NCBI GenBank assembly: GCA_012965455.1
Contig: DTSG01000005.1
Coordinates: forward strand, 1-19,572
Source of the DNA: Planctomycetaceae bacterium
GTDB taxonomy: Bacteria; Planctomycetota; Planctomycetia; Pirellulales; Pirellulaceae
Direction of reading: 5' to 3'
DNA length: 19,572 nt
Numbering within the stretch: the first letter of the stretch is position 1; each line of letters begins with the position of its first letter. Of this stretch, positions 1-8,480 are shown in pieces. The notes under the pieces were generated by a model, which saw only the letters and a program-made list of their open reading frames with translations, did not search any database and was not told the origin of the DNA. The translations under genes were made by a program, and so were the position numbers.

Positions 1-1687
1 CTTCTTTGGCATGCGATTTGACATGAGCCGCCGCTGCTTTAATAGCGCCGTCGGTGTCACCGCTGGCTTGTTGACACTTAGCAACCGTCATGCGGTCAAC
101 GGAACCAGCTTTACGTAGTAGTTCAAGTGCTTTTTCGTGCTCACCATTTTTAAAATGGGTGTACCCGGTTAACGCGGCAATAGCTTGCTCACAGTCGCGG
201 ACCTTTTTATCCCAAGCGCGTCGGGCATCCGTGGTAGCCTTGGTGATTGCTTTTTTCTTGTCCGCTTCTTTCTTTTTTGTATCTTTTGCTTGTGCGGCTT
301 CCGCTTTGGTCTTGGCCGTTTCACCAGCCTTATCTCGCTCCGAGATGTTGTGGCTAAGCAAGGTTTGTAGCTCTTTTTTGAATGTGTCGGTTTGTGCGGT
401 TTGTCCCAGCATGGCATGAGCGATACCGACATACTTCAGGCGTTTGACTTTTTCTGCTTCAATCGATGTCGGTTTGAGTGCGGACGTGTTAGCCAAGGTA
501 ATCAAGTCCTGCCATCGTTCGTACATGTAGAGTGTCGTGAACAGGCGCGCTCGACCGTAATAAGAACTGCTGCCACGTCGCGCGAGTGTGTTGTATTTGG
601 GATGTCGCGGTAACGTGGTAAGGTTCTCTGCCAGTGCGATTGCGTCTTCGACTCGGCCAATATTTAATAAGTTGCGAATGCACCATTCGTTGTTATGAGC
701 GTAGTTGTGAATTTGATCAGGCAGTACGCGATCACGCATCATGTGGGAATGGTCCACTCGAGCGGATGCTTCTTGTTGCCAAGCGGCATCATCGTAGCGT
801 TTGACTCGTGAGAATATGTGTCCGGGCATGTGCCACATGTGAGCAATTCCTGGTGCGCTTTGACCACATAGAATTGCGGAATTCAGCGCGAGCGTCGGTT
901 TCTTATAATCCCATAAATGAATACGATAGTGGTGACTAGGATGCAGCGGGTTTTTTGCGAGGATCTGTCCGATGATTGCATCTAGGGTCACATAACTAGC
1001 TGTGCCACCGGACTGGCTGCGGTTACTGTACATCATAATTGCTAGAAAGGCCTTGGCCTCTAGGTTCTCGGGGTAGTCGATGCAGAGTTGTTCCAGCTTT
1101 TTAATATAAGCATCTGCCCGCTCTTTTCGTTTAGCCGGATCTGCTTTAACGTAGGCTGACATCGAATCAATAAAGCGACGTTCTGTATCGGTAATTCCTG
1201 CGGTCAACTTGGTAGCTTCTTCCATAAACACTTTGGCTCGTTTGCTATTGGACTTGTTCGCCATTGCCATTCCCCAATAGGCCATTGCACATTTCGGGTC
1301 AAGTTTGTGGACTTGTCGAAATGCACGTTCTGCTTCTAAATACCAAAATCCGTGTAGCGCAGAGATGCCCTGATTGAAGAATTTCTGAGCGAGTTCACTT
1401 TCCGTAGTTATCGGGAAATCAACATTGGCCATTCCGGGAATAAGATACGCCTGTTGACGAGGACCCTCGTTAAATGCTTCGCCATGATAAGAGTGCCCAG
1501 CCAAGGGGCCGGCGGTATTGTCTTCATTTTCATCTGTGGCCTTTGCGCCTTCCGGTGCGTCACTGGTGTCAGCTGAAACTTCTTTTTCAGGTTTGCTGTC
1601 GTTCGATTTCGGTTCTTGTGCAATTAATGTGGCAGCACCGAATAGTAAACAACTAAGCAAAAAGGCTTTAGCAAGGAACGAAGGCAT
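1..1687 (-). CDS. Secreted tetratricopeptide-repeat protein (partial, runs off left edge)
   Basis: I translated the minus strand from the ATG at 1687 and found it open for 562 codons to the window edge, so the C-terminus is missing. Residues 1 to about 24 form a Sec signal peptide with a hydrophobic core and a likely cut near LIA/QE. A low-complexity acidic linker follows to about residue 60. The body has helical TPR-like pairs, for example around 'FFNQGISALHGFWYLEAERA', then 'DPKCAMAYWGMAMA', and later the motif HMWHMPGHIFSR, which recurs in a class of bacterial TPR proteins. A Lys/Ala/Glu-rich stretch at about 447-490 looks like a charged helix or coiled coil between two repeat blocks. It probably acts outside the cytoplasm as a protein-binding scaffold. 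No catalytic motif is visible in the part present, and a C-terminal domain beyond the edge is possible. A plausible promoter lies just upstream. Confidence 0.85.
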   Translation of the reverse strand, partial: MPSFLAKAFLLSCLLFGAATLIAQEPKSNDSKPEKEVSADTSDAPEGAKATDENEDNTAGPLAGHSYHGEAFNEGPRQQAYLIPGMANVDFPITTESELAQKFFNQGISALHGFWYLEAERAFRQVHKLDPKCAMAYWGMAMANKSNSKRAKVFMEEATKLTAGITDTERRFIDSMSAYVKADPAKRKERADAYIKKLEQLCIDYPENLEAKAFLAIMMYSNRSQSGGTASYVTLDAIIGQILAKNPLHPSHHYRIHLWDYKKPTLALNSAILCGQSAPGIAHMWHMPGHIFSRVKRYDDAAWQQEASARVDHSHMMRDRVLPDQIHNYAHNNEWCIRNLLNIGRVEDAIALAENLTTLPRHPKYNTLARRGSSSYYGRARLFTTLYMYERWQDLITLANTSALKPTSIEAEKVKRLKYVGIAHAMLGQTAQTDTFKKELQTLLSHNISERDKAGETAKTKAEAAQAKDTKKKEADKKKAITKATTDARRAWDKKVRDCEQAIAALTGYTHFKNGEHEKALELLRKAGSVDRMTVAKCQQASGDTDGAIKAAAAHVKSHAKE

Positions 1688-1742
1688 TGAATTTCTCTGA
1701 AGGTAATGTTGAAGTTTGTTGGACCAATTAATGTTGACTAGA

Positions 1743-1771
1743 ATTGTAATGTTTTTAGTGCTGAGCGTAAA
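1743..1771 (-). promoter_or_regulatory. Candidate sigma70-type promoter for the TPR gene
   Basis: Read on the minus strand, TTTACG (1771-1766) and TACAAT (1748-1743) are separated by exactly 17 nt. The -10 matches 5 of 6 consensus bases and the -35 matches 4 of 6. The implied transcript start is near 1736, giving a leader of about 50 nt before the ATG at 1687. This is a match by eye only. Confidence 0.4.
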
Positions 1772-1827
1772 CATTCTCAGTTGTTTGAATGGGTGTAGGG
1801 TGGTGTATCGCCCGCCGAAAGAGGGGG

Positions 1828-2061
1828 TTAATCGATGCCCACGACTAATTCTTGGCTATCGAATACAACGAGATCGCCGTCGACGAGTTTCTTGCGGCGG
1901 GCTGTACAAGTTTCACCATTAAGTGTCACTAAACCACTTTGGATGATGAATTTAGCTTGGCCACCAGATTCAACGAGATGCATGATTTTCAAGAAATGGT
2001 CGAGGCGAATTGTAGCAAGCGGGGGTTGAGGCGAGGCATCTGTGGGAATGGAGTCAGTCAT
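1828..2061 (-). CDS. Small S4-domain RNA-binding protein (YbcJ-like)
   Basis: This 77-residue protein is almost entirely one S4 RNA-binding domain. After a short polar N-terminus, residues 18-67 carry the typical pattern: 'IRLDHFLKIMHLVESGGQAK', then an IQSGLVTLNGE strand-turn, a basic ARRKKL patch and the DGDLV turn. The single-domain size and the GGQAK motif match the YbcJ/S4_2 group, thought to bind structured RNA such as rRNA or tRNA in the cytoplasm; the exact target is unknown. It lies 33 nt downstream of the secreted nuclease-like gene on the same strand, so the two are probably co-transcribed. A functional link is not obvious. The ATG at 2061 is the only sensible start, since the S4 domain begins soon after it. 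Confidence 0.85.
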   Translation of the reverse strand: MTDSIPTDASPQPPLATIRLDHFLKIMHLVESGGQAKFIIQSGLVTLNGETCTARRKKLVDGDLVVFDSQELVVGID

Positions 2062-2094
2062 ATGTTGTGTGGGACCAGAGTTTGAAGGTGAGAG

Positions 2095-3114
2095 TTATTT
2101 TATTTTGAAGGTTGCTACGACCGGATAGTGGTCACTGACATCACGTTCGTGACTGGGAATCGAATAAAAACCGTTGAAGTGATCGGTGTCCTGTTTGCCA
2201 TTGATGACCAGTTTTTTTAAAGATTCAATACTACTGAAAATTAAGTCGTGTTCGCCGTCGGTGTCAGTTAGCAATGCTGGACTGACGAGCAGGTGGTCAA
2301 ATTGTTTCCCAGCCAGATGGGTTATTCGTTGCGAGGAGGGGAGCTTCAAATGTAAATCAAAGAGCGACGAACTGCTTGGTAATCCTGTCGTGCCACACAG
2401 TAGAGCTAGGTCATCTCCAGCCGAGACGTTGTCGCAAACACACGAGGTATTAATATCGCCAATTACGATTACGTTTTCATCGTTGATAATCATCGGTTTT
2501 GTCCAATGTTGCAATAGTCGGCATTGCCGCAAGCGAGGTGCGGCTCCCCGCTCTCCGGCGCGCAAATGTACGTTACAAATGGTCAATGTCTGATGGCCGG
2601 TTGGTGTCGTCCAGCGAAAAGTGGCAAACAGATGTTTGGAAAGGTTGTAGTATTGTTTGCTGTCGTACATTGTTTTAGTTTGTTCCCGGCGTTCGCATTT
2701 CTCGAATCCGCTGGTGTACATAAATGCGACGTCTTGTTCGGTGTACGTATCGCGACCTTTAATAAAGGCAACCTGATACTCAAGGCCATGTTTGGTCTTG
2801 AGTACCTCCGCAAGTTCCTGCACTACTTTTTCATTTTCGATTTCTTGTAGTGCGAGAATAGTTGGTTTCATTTCTGCGATGACTCGCGCTGCCTCGTCTC
2901 GTTTCCAGTGCCAATCAGCAGCGGTTGGAGCGGATAGTTTTTTAGCGAGAGGTGATTTGTTGTCACTTTGATCATGGTCGAAAAACCACTCGAGATTCCA
3001 CGTCGCGATCTTGATCTCCGCGGGAGCTTGATCGGCGGCCGAAACCAAAATGCAGAAAAAACTGGTTGCCGTGACAATGGCAAGTGTCAGTACAGTTTGA
3101 ATAGATGTTCGCAT
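2095..3114 (-). CDS. Secreted endonuclease/exonuclease/phosphatase (EEP) family protein
   Basis: This 339-residue protein has a Sec signal peptide (about 1-26, cut near VSA/ADQA) followed by one complete EEP fold, the DNase I/sphingomyelinase/inositol-phosphatase superfamily. The metal and catalytic positions are visible: N40 in ATWNLEW, E91 in LQEIEN, N181 and H183 in NVHLR, D220 and N222 in GDINTS, D273-H274 in FDHLLV, and D328-H329 in SDHYPV. It is therefore probably an active Mg-dependent phosphodiesterase or nuclease outside the cytoplasm. The substrate cannot be told from sequence: extracellular DNA, phospholipid head groups and phosphorylated compounds are all possible. It is probably the first gene of a two-gene unit with the S4 protein. 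Its start lies 212 bp from the divergent wecE-like gene, and that gap must hold promoters for both directions. Confidence 0.88.
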   Translation of the reverse strand: MRTSIQTVLTLAIVTATSFFCILVSAADQAPAEIKIATWNLEWFFDHDQSDNKSPLAKKLSAPTAADWHWKRDEAARVIAEMKPTILALQEIENEKVVQELAEVLKTKHGLEYQVAFIKGRDTYTEQDVAFMYTSGFEKCERREQTKTMYDSKQYYNLSKHLFATFRWTTPTGHQTLTICNVHLRAGERGAAPRLRQCRLLQHWTKPMIINDENVIVIGDINTSCVCDNVSAGDDLALLCGTTGLPSSSSLFDLHLKLPSSQRITHLAGKQFDHLLVSPALLTDTDGEHDLIFSSIESLKKLVINGKQDTDHFNGFYSIPSHERDVSDHYPVVATFKIK

Positions 3115-3118
3115 GGTA

Positions 3119-3145
3119 TTGATTTTAAATGTGTCAGGCTATAAT
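3119..3145 (+). promoter_or_regulatory. Candidate promoter toward the wecE-like gene
   Basis: A perfect TATAAT lies at 3140-3145, with TTGATT at 3119-3124 upstream. The 15-nt spacer is shorter than ideal. A start near 3152 would leave a leader of about 175 nt before the GTG at 3327. That leader contains a 9-bp direct repeat (TTATGACAA at 3155-3163 and 3193-3201) and a short AAGTAA/TTACTT hairpin at 3269-3283, so a regulated leader is possible but unproven. Confidence 0.3.
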
Positions 3146-3326
3146 AGGACAACATTATGACAACAGCTACTAAATAGAGTTGGTTGGCATGGTTATGACA
3201 AGATAACAGTATACTCTTATATGGTGTATATGAAGTATATGAAGTGCCGGAAGAGCAGGAAGCGCAGGAAGTAATAGTTACTTTTAAAATGGTTCCAAAA
3301 GATGTGAGTGGGCCAGAGGAGAATGA

Positions 3327-4460
3327 GTGGATTACGCAATACCATTTAACAAGCCGTTTCGAAGCGGGAATGAACTGGACTACGTGTCACAAGCTGTCAC
3401 TGCGGGGGATATCTCTGGAGATGGTGCATTTGCTAAGCGTTGCTCAACGCTGCTCGAGACACAATTTGGTATTAAAAAAGTATTGTTAACTCCGTCATGT
3501 ACCGCTGCTCTGGAGATGTCCATCATGATTTTGGGGATTGGTGCTGGCGATGAGGTGATCATGCCTTCGTTCACATTCGTTTCCACGGCCAATGCTGTGG
3601 TGCGTGCCGGAGCGACGCCTGTGTTTGTGGATGTTGATTGCCGTACTCTTAACATTGATCCAGCTTGCATTCGAGCGGCGATCACAGAGCGAACTCGCGC
3701 GATAATTCCAGTGCATTATGCGGGCGTGGGTTGTGACATGGATGCAATTATGGAGATTGCCGCGGAATACCATTTGCAAGTTATTGAAGATGCAGCTCAA
3801 GGGGTCAATGCGCGTCATCATTCTCAGACGCTCGGAGCAATTGGCGACTTAGGAGCGTATAGCTTTCATCAGACCAAGAACTTCAGTTGTGGTGAGGGCG
3901 GAGCGTTGTGTATCAACGATGAAGCATTGATTGAGCGAGCGGAGATTGTTCGTGAAAAGGGAACTAATCGCAGCCAATTTTTAAAGGGTACTGTCGACAA
4001 ATATACTTGGGTCGACGTTGGTTCGTCCTATTTACCGAGTGAGTTAACAGCGGCTTTTTTGTTAGGTCAACTCGAAGCTGTCGAGACGATCACTCAGCAG
4101 CGGCGCGAGTGTTATCAACGATATATGGAATTGTTTCAAGGTTCAGCTGAGGCGGGAAAAATGACGCTGCCAGTGATTCCAGATGCCTGTCGCAGTAATT
4201 ATCACTTGTTCCATATTCTCTTACCGACACCCCAACAGCGACAGGGATTGATCAACCGGTTAAACGAACAGGGAATTCATGCTGTATTTCATTACGTACC
4301 GTTGCATTCCTCGCCGATGGGAATTGCCTTAAATAGCGAGCAACCAGCATTGCCAGTCACGGAGTCATGCAGCGAGCGTCTGGTGCGTTTACCGATCTAT
4401 CCGGGACTGACGACCGAACAACAAGACCGAATTGTGGCAGAAGTGCAAGCGTTTTTGTAG
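3327..4460 (+). CDS. rffA: dTDP-4-amino-4,6-dideoxygalactose transaminase-like (WecE/RffA) sugar aminotransferase
   Basis: This 377-residue DegT/DnrJ/EryC1/StrS PLP enzyme resembles E. coli WecE (RffA) along its whole length. Shared blocks include IPFN at the N-terminus, the GDG near residues 31-33, LLTPSCTAALEM, GDEVIMPSFTFVSTANA, VPVHYAG-type IIPVHYAGVGCDMD, IEDAAQGV with D155, SFHQTKN with the PLP lysine K184, and REKGTNRSQF plus KYTW. WecE transfers an amino group from glutamate to dTDP-4-keto-6-deoxyglucose, giving dTDP-Fuc4N for surface glycans. The start is a GTG, chosen because AGGAG sits 5 nt upstream (3317-3321); the ATG at 3323 is out of frame. No rmlA/rmlB genes for the precursor are in the window. 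It is the only plus-strand gene here, converging on the glycosyltransferase set. Confidence 0.9.
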   Translation: MDYAIPFNKPFRSGNELDYVSQAVTAGDISGDGAFAKRCSTLLETQFGIKKVLLTPSCTAALEMSIMILGIGAGDEVIMPSFTFVSTANAVVRAGATPVFVDVDCRTLNIDPACIRAAITERTRAIIPVHYAGVGCDMDAIMEIAAEYHLQVIEDAAQGVNARHHSQTLGAIGDLGAYSFHQTKNFSCGEGGALCINDEALIERAEIVREKGTNRSQFLKGTVDKYTWVDVGSSYLPSELTAAFLLGQLEAVETITQQRRECYQRYMELFQGSAEAGKMTLPVIPDACRSNYHLFHILLPTPQQRQGLINRLNEQGIHAVFHYVPLHSSPMGIALNSEQPALPVTESCSERLVRLPIYPGLTTEQQDRIVAEVQAFL

Positions 4461-4472
4461 TCGGTTGTTCGT

Positions 4473-4491
4473 GCGAATTAATGCAATTCGC
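4473..4491. terminator. Candidate bidirectional terminator hairpin
   Basis: GCGAATT and AATTCGC form a perfect 7-bp stem around a 5-nt loop (4480-4484). It lies in the 40-bp gap between two convergent genes, ending at 4460 and 4501. There is no long T tract on either side, only a short T-rich run on the plus side, so efficiency is uncertain. Placement and symmetry support a shared transcript end. Confidence 0.4.
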
Positions 4492-4500
4492 GGTTTAATT

Positions 4501-6291
4501 TCACTCATGTAATTGGATAATAGCCAATTGATCGTTGCTGTTGATTTTGATCCAAGTGGTGTGCTGATCATCGAGTGAGCGTTGTGGCTGCCACCGCTGG
4601 AAATATGATTTCCAGGCAGGGCTCAGCGGCTTGATACGTGTAGATCCGTTGGTGATTCGTCGCACAAAATACTGTCCAACGCTGGGATCGGAAGACCAGC
4701 GGCTCAACATCTCACTGCCATTTTCGAATCCTAGATCGGCAAGTATTGAATTGTAACGAGGTGAACCTATTTGCCAGCCGGCAGGGACGATACGTAAATT
4801 TGGATTTGAATTGATTCGTCGCAGCGGGTGGCAACCTTCCCAGCCGGGCAACGCATCTGGCGACATGCGAATCAACGTGACTGGTTTCTTTAATTCACCA
4901 ATAACAACTTCTCCCGCTAGCAAATTTGCGCGGCGCACTAAGACGCTACTTGTCTGAACTCGCAATAATTGAAAACACTGCCAGCCACTTAATGTCAACA
5001 AGATAATGGCTAAGACTTGCATGACATTCGCCCTGCCACTCAACCATGATCGAAGTGACGGTTTTGATTCCTGTTCACTTGATCGCACTAGCAACGCAAA
5101 TACGGTCAATATATAGAACAGCATTGGCATCGCGATTCGTGGTACCAAGCGAAAATAGGTGAGAAACAGGAATGGCGCCACAAGCAGCAATGCCGCCCAG
5201 AGTTTTTTAGACAATAGCGGATCGGCCAGCGCGTCACGACCCTGTAACAGCACAACGGCTAATAGTAGTGGCAAAAATGTAAATAACAGCAATACATTAT
5301 CTCGCAGATGCCCAACAAATCGCTTCCACAACGATGACGCATCGGCGGTCTTCGCAGCCGCTAGGAACCGTTGGAACGAATGGCTGTTCGCTAACCGTTG
5401 ATCATGCAGCATCCAATAGTTGCGAATCAATTCATAATCGTCGACTGTCCAATTCGCAGCCGCGGTAACCTCCGCAAGATCCGCTGGGAGTTCGCCCACG
5501 CGGCCTGCGGGCATATCAAACAATTCAGCTCGCAGGGAATAAAAACTCATGTACTGTTGCCAGGCGGGTGGTCGCGTTAAGCGATCCAAGCCGCGATCGA
5601 TTGCCACCACGCTCAAGACCAGCAAGAGATTAATGATAAGTACACGTCGTAGTTGCTTGGATGTGAAAAGCAGCAGTGGTGCGGCGAAAACAAAGCATAA
5701 TAGCCCTAGTTTCCAACGCCAAAGTAATGCTAGAACGAGTAGCCCTAAAGTTAACTTTTGCTGAGACCATTTATTTTTATCAAATTGTAGTGGGTGCAAT
5801 CGTTGCAGTAGCAGAAAGGCAAAGACGGCGAATTCCAATGTCAGTGCGGCTTTTGTGAATGTTAACGTCAGCAGTGATTGATAGGCGAAAGCCAAAAAGA
5901 AGGGAACTAAACAGGCAAGCCAACGTCCGTGGGACATTGAAGATGCGAGGCAAAATCCCAGCAACGACAACCCCAAGGCTTGAGTGGTCACCAGTAAAAT
6001 CCCGTACCAGGGAACAGCGGGTGCGGCTTGGTATAGCAGATAAAAGCTGTGGTTAAATGTCCATGATAAGAACGGCACTTCGGCGGCCGCTGCGAATCCG
6101 TCGTCACCGGCGAGGATCATTTGCGCACCGATATCATCAGCGACTTCGTACGTCACAGGCATGATCCACACAAATAGAAATCCTGCCGCCACTCCAGCTA
6201 ACAGCCAGATTCCTAATCGTCCTGGCAGTCGTCGTTGAGGCGATAAAGAGAGCGATTCAGAAATTGCTAAGTCAGTTGTGCGAGAATTCAA
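4501..6291 (-). CDS. Multi-pass membrane protein, probable GT-C-type glycosyltransferase
   Basis: I place the start at TTG 6291, which gives 596 residues. GGAG lies 8 nt upstream and the preceding gene stops 13 nt away. The same frame is open further upstream to an ATG at 6447, but that stretch lies inside the GT2 gene and has no membrane or conserved character. After about 25 polar residues comes a membrane segment, then a first external loop with D52-D53 in 'YEVADDIGAQMILAGDDGF' and later PWYG. An acidic pair in the first loop is typical of GT-C enzymes, which use polyprenyl-phosphate sugars. About ten hydrophobic segments follow, then a soluble C-terminal region of about 165 residues. It is the last gene after the ATP-grasp and GT2 genes, so it may transfer or polymerise the sugar the GT2 enzyme loads. 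A flippase or a membrane protein without catalysis remains possible. Confidence 0.75.
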   Translation of the reverse strand: MNSRTTDLAISESLSLSPQRRLPGRLGIWLLAGVAAGFLFVWIMPVTYEVADDIGAQMILAGDDGFAAAAEVPFLSWTFNHSFYLLYQAAPAVPWYGILLVTTQALGLSLLGFCLASSMSHGRWLACLVPFFLAFAYQSLLTLTFTKAALTLEFAVFAFLLLQRLHPLQFDKNKWSQQKLTLGLLVLALLWRWKLGLLCFVFAAPLLLFTSKQLRRVLIINLLLVLSVVAIDRGLDRLTRPPAWQQYMSFYSLRAELFDMPAGRVGELPADLAEVTAAANWTVDDYELIRNYWMLHDQRLANSHSFQRFLAAAKTADASSLWKRFVGHLRDNVLLLFTFLPLLLAVVLLQGRDALADPLLSKKLWAALLLVAPFLFLTYFRLVPRIAMPMLFYILTVFALLVRSSEQESKPSLRSWLSGRANVMQVLAIILLTLSGWQCFQLLRVQTSSVLVRRANLLAGEVVIGELKKPVTLIRMSPDALPGWEGCHPLRRINSNPNLRIVPAGWQIGSPRYNSILADLGFENGSEMLSRWSSDPSVGQYFVRRITNGSTRIKPLSPAWKSYFQRWQPQRSLDDQHTTWIKINSNDQLAIIQLHE

Positions 6292-6304
6292 AACGTATTC
6301 TCCG

Positions 6305-7288
6305 CTAGGCTTCAGTTGCTGGATCGTTTGGCGATTCAACAGTGGTTGTTTGTCTGATAACGAATCGCGGTCGCCCCCGTACTTCTTCCAAAATGCGAAT
6401 AATATATTCGCCAAGCAATCCAATAGCGAACAGCGTCGTTCCGCCAAAGAAGATGATTAATAAGACCTGCGTCATGAAACCGGTATCAGATTTGATATTT
6501 TCGGTGAAAAAATATTGTAGAACGTAAAAGGCTCCTAAGACAAAACTGGCAAGTGCTGCCAGAAAGCCAATCAGGCTGATGCATTTCAATGGCAGTGTAG
6601 AAACACTGACAACATTGTCAATCATTAGCGTTATCAGCCGTAGGATACCATAGCCACTTTTTCCAGCCACGCGTTCTTGATGCTCAACTGAAACACTTTT
6701 AATCCGATTTGTCGTTTGGAAAATGAGGGGGTTGATGTTGGGATTGATGGTCGAATATTCACTAATAGCAGTGACCAGTGGTCGCCTCATCGCTCTCATC
6801 GAGGTACTGCGAATGCCGCGTGGCTTTTTGTAGATCACGCGGAATAACAAATCCATAATACCCGTGCCTAGATTACGCAGTAGATTGTGTTTTTTGTTGT
6901 CAAAGGCGGCAATGACACAGTCCGTAGTATCATGGTCAAGCAACGTTTGAACGAGCTTTGGTAGTTCTCGCGGAGGTTGTTGCAGATCATCATCCGTTGT
7001 CACAATGATCTCACCCCGCGTTTGCAATAGACCACAAATGGTTGAACGATATTGGCCGGTATTAAAAACGAGATCGATGCCACGTACGTTATCATCACTG
7101 GCAGCAATGTTTTGAATCGTGCTCCAAGTATCATCGTTGCTACAGTCATTTACTAATATTAATTCGTACGAGAATTCAGCGGCGACCATGGCTTGTTTAA
7201 CTTCAGAGGCCAGTTGGTCTAGCCACTGACTGCTTTGAAAACATGGGACCACAATCGACACGAGTGGTGTGTGTTGACTACTACTCAT
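6305..7288 (-). CDS. GT2 polyprenyl-phosphate glycosyltransferase (ArnC/GtrB/DPM-like)
   Basis: This 327-residue protein has a GT-A catalytic domain followed by two membrane helices. Key features are SIVVPCFQSS at the N-terminus, VNDCSNDDT with D48, FNTGQYRS, the metal-binding TTDDDLQQPP (D99-D101), the RVAGKSGYG motif, then hydrophobic helices at about 230-255 and 268-292 and the tail LEEVRGRPRFVIR. This is the layout of enzymes that put a sugar from a nucleotide donor onto undecaprenyl phosphate at the inner membrane face. The ATG at 7288 is chosen because GGAGG lies 10 nt upstream and homology begins just after it. A frame-consistent ATG 36 nt further up has no such site. Its start overlaps the ATP-grasp stop by 8 nt, suggesting translational coupling. 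Confidence 0.88.
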   Translation of the reverse strand: MSSSQHTPLVSIVVPCFQSSQWLDQLASEVKQAMVAAEFSYELILVNDCSNDDTWSTIQNIAASDDNVRGIDLVFNTGQYRSTICGLLQTRGEIIVTTDDDLQQPPRELPKLVQTLLDHDTTDCVIAAFDNKKHNLLRNLGTGIMDLLFRVIYKKPRGIRSTSMRAMRRPLVTAISEYSTINPNINPLIFQTTNRIKSVSVEHQERVAGKSGYGILRLITLMIDNVVSVSTLPLKCISLIGFLAALASFVLGAFYVLQYFFTENIKSDTGFMTQVLLIIFFGGTTLFAIGLLGEYIIRILEEVRGRPRFVIRQTTTVESPNDPATEA

Positions 7289-8354
7289 AGGACAGGGCCC
7301 TCCAGGGAGTGTCACATGTTTCACGAAACATTGGCGCGAAATCCATGCCGCGAACCATTTCTAATCCGAGTGTCACTTGTTGGCAGTTAAAATCACCGCT
7401 GCCATCAGTACCTAAAAATGATTCAACTAGGATCGCCGGGAAATTCATTCCACCAGCGGCGTACAGTAATGGGCGAAAGGCGTTACGGGCATTTATCTCA
7501 GTAACTAGTGCTTGACCGTTGGCGTCCTCCCGCAGATCCACGGCATAGATGCCATGCGGGTGATCGTCGGCGAGAGTGACCGCGTGAATCGCCGTGTCTT
7601 GAATTGCGGAGCTATCTACAAGTTGGCAGCGTGAGACGTTTCCGGTAACGCCGCTAATGGCGACTTGCGCCATAAAATACTTCAGGCGTTCTCCAGCAGC
7701 TGCTGCGACAAGCTGTCCGTTGTTCCACACAGAAGTCCAATTTAGGTTGCGGCCCGGCAGGTATTCATGCGCTAACCAGACGTCTACAGAATCACCGGTA
7801 TTTTGCCTCCGCCAATATTCAATCCAAAAGGCACCTTCAGCGGCAGTTTGGATGACAATGCTACCGCGACCTCGCGGGCCGACGGCACAGCGGAGCCAGA
7901 CGGGGGATCCCAGTGTTTGTAATGCCGTTTCGAGATCGCGAGCGTCATCAACGACCATGGTTTTGGCTGTGATACTAGCACTGTTGAGTCGATCATGCAG
8001 TACTTGCTTGCTGAGGCAAGCGGTAAGTCCAAACTGAGAGGGGCAGGAGAGCATGGTCTGGATTTGATCACGTACGGGGTAAATTGCTTCGAGCTCTGGT
8101 TCCGTATTAATAAATGCTAGCGTGACGTTTTCGGATTCGAATACATGTTTGAGTTTATTCACGTATTGGGGTTCATCGCCGCGCGGCAGAATAATCACTT
8201 CGTCGCAATACGGCAGCGCCAGTTGTTTTCCCCAGGCGGACACCTCGGTACCGATGATTCGCTCGTTTCGTTGAGCGAGTTTGAGACAGCGCAGGACTTC
8301 TAATCCAATAGAAGATCCGCAAGCGGTAACAAGAATGGTTGAACGATCTGGCAT
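7281..8354 (-). CDS. ATP-grasp ligase (CarB/PylC-like)
   Basis: This 357-residue protein has a Rossmann-like pre-ATP-grasp domain (ILVTACGSSIGLEV at residues 7-20, EVIILPRGD, INTEPE) followed by an ATP-grasp domain. Visible motifs are SPVWLRCAVGPRGRGS (150-165, the nucleotide-binding loop region), HEYLPGRNL (186-194), YAVDLRED, and the metal-binding TEINARN (265-271) followed by an AGGMNFP stretch. The family joins a carboxylate to an amine or similar nucleophile through an acyl-phosphate. Being coupled to a GT2 gene downstream and preceded by a sugar aminotransferase, it could attach an amino acid or other acid to an amino sugar; this is inference. ATG 8354 is preferred. An in-frame GTG 21 nt upstream is possible, and neither has a Shine-Dalgarno. 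Confidence 0.83.
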   Translation of the reverse strand: MPDRSTILVTACGSSIGLEVLRCLKLAQRNERIIGTEVSAWGKQLALPYCDEVIILPRGDEPQYVNKLKHVFESENVTLAFINTEPELEAIYPVRDQIQTMLSCPSQFGLTACLSKQVLHDRLNSASITAKTMVVDDARDLETALQTLGSPVWLRCAVGPRGRGSIVIQTAAEGAFWIEYWRRQNTGDSVDVWLAHEYLPGRNLNWTSVWNNGQLVAAAAGERLKYFMAQVAISGVTGNVSRCQLVDSSAIQDTAIHAVTLADDHPHGIYAVDLREDANGQALVTEINARNAFRPLLYAAGGMNFPAILVESFLGTDGSGDFNCQQVTLGLEMVRGMDFAPMFRETCDTPWRALSYE

Positions 8355-8456
8355 CGATTTTAAACAATAAAACACGTGGATAATGTATTTATGTTAATAC
8401 GACAATGCTCTGGGTAGAGTTCTATTATTACCGCTCGACGGAATAGCCAGCGTGTA

Positions 8457-8480
8457 GCATGCCCTGAGTTCGGGCTATGC
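8457..8480. other. Hairpin in the spacer between aminotransferase and ATP-grasp genes
   Basis: GCATGCCC (8457-8464) pairs with GGGC-T-ATGC (8472-8480), giving 8 bp with one bulged T and a 7-nt loop. It lies in the 204-bp spacer, about 80 nt after the aminotransferase stop and about 100 nt before the ATP-grasp start. No T tract follows on the minus strand, so it may be a processing, attenuation or RNA-stability element rather than a simple terminator. Confidence 0.35.

Noticed and set aside
2186..2593. 135-codon plus-strand open frame
   Set aside because: It is antisense to the EEP gene, whose catalytic residues are all conserved.
3244..3489. 81-codon plus-strand open frame starting before the wecE-like gene
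   Set aside because: It overlaps the wecE-like gene in another frame, and its sequence after 3327 is only a shadow of that gene.
6292..6447. Extension of the membrane protein to an upstream ATG at 6447
   Set aside because: This would overlap the GT2 gene by about 140 bp with non-membrane, non-conserved sequence; the TTG at 6291 has GGAG 8 nt upstream and a 13-nt gap to the previous stop.
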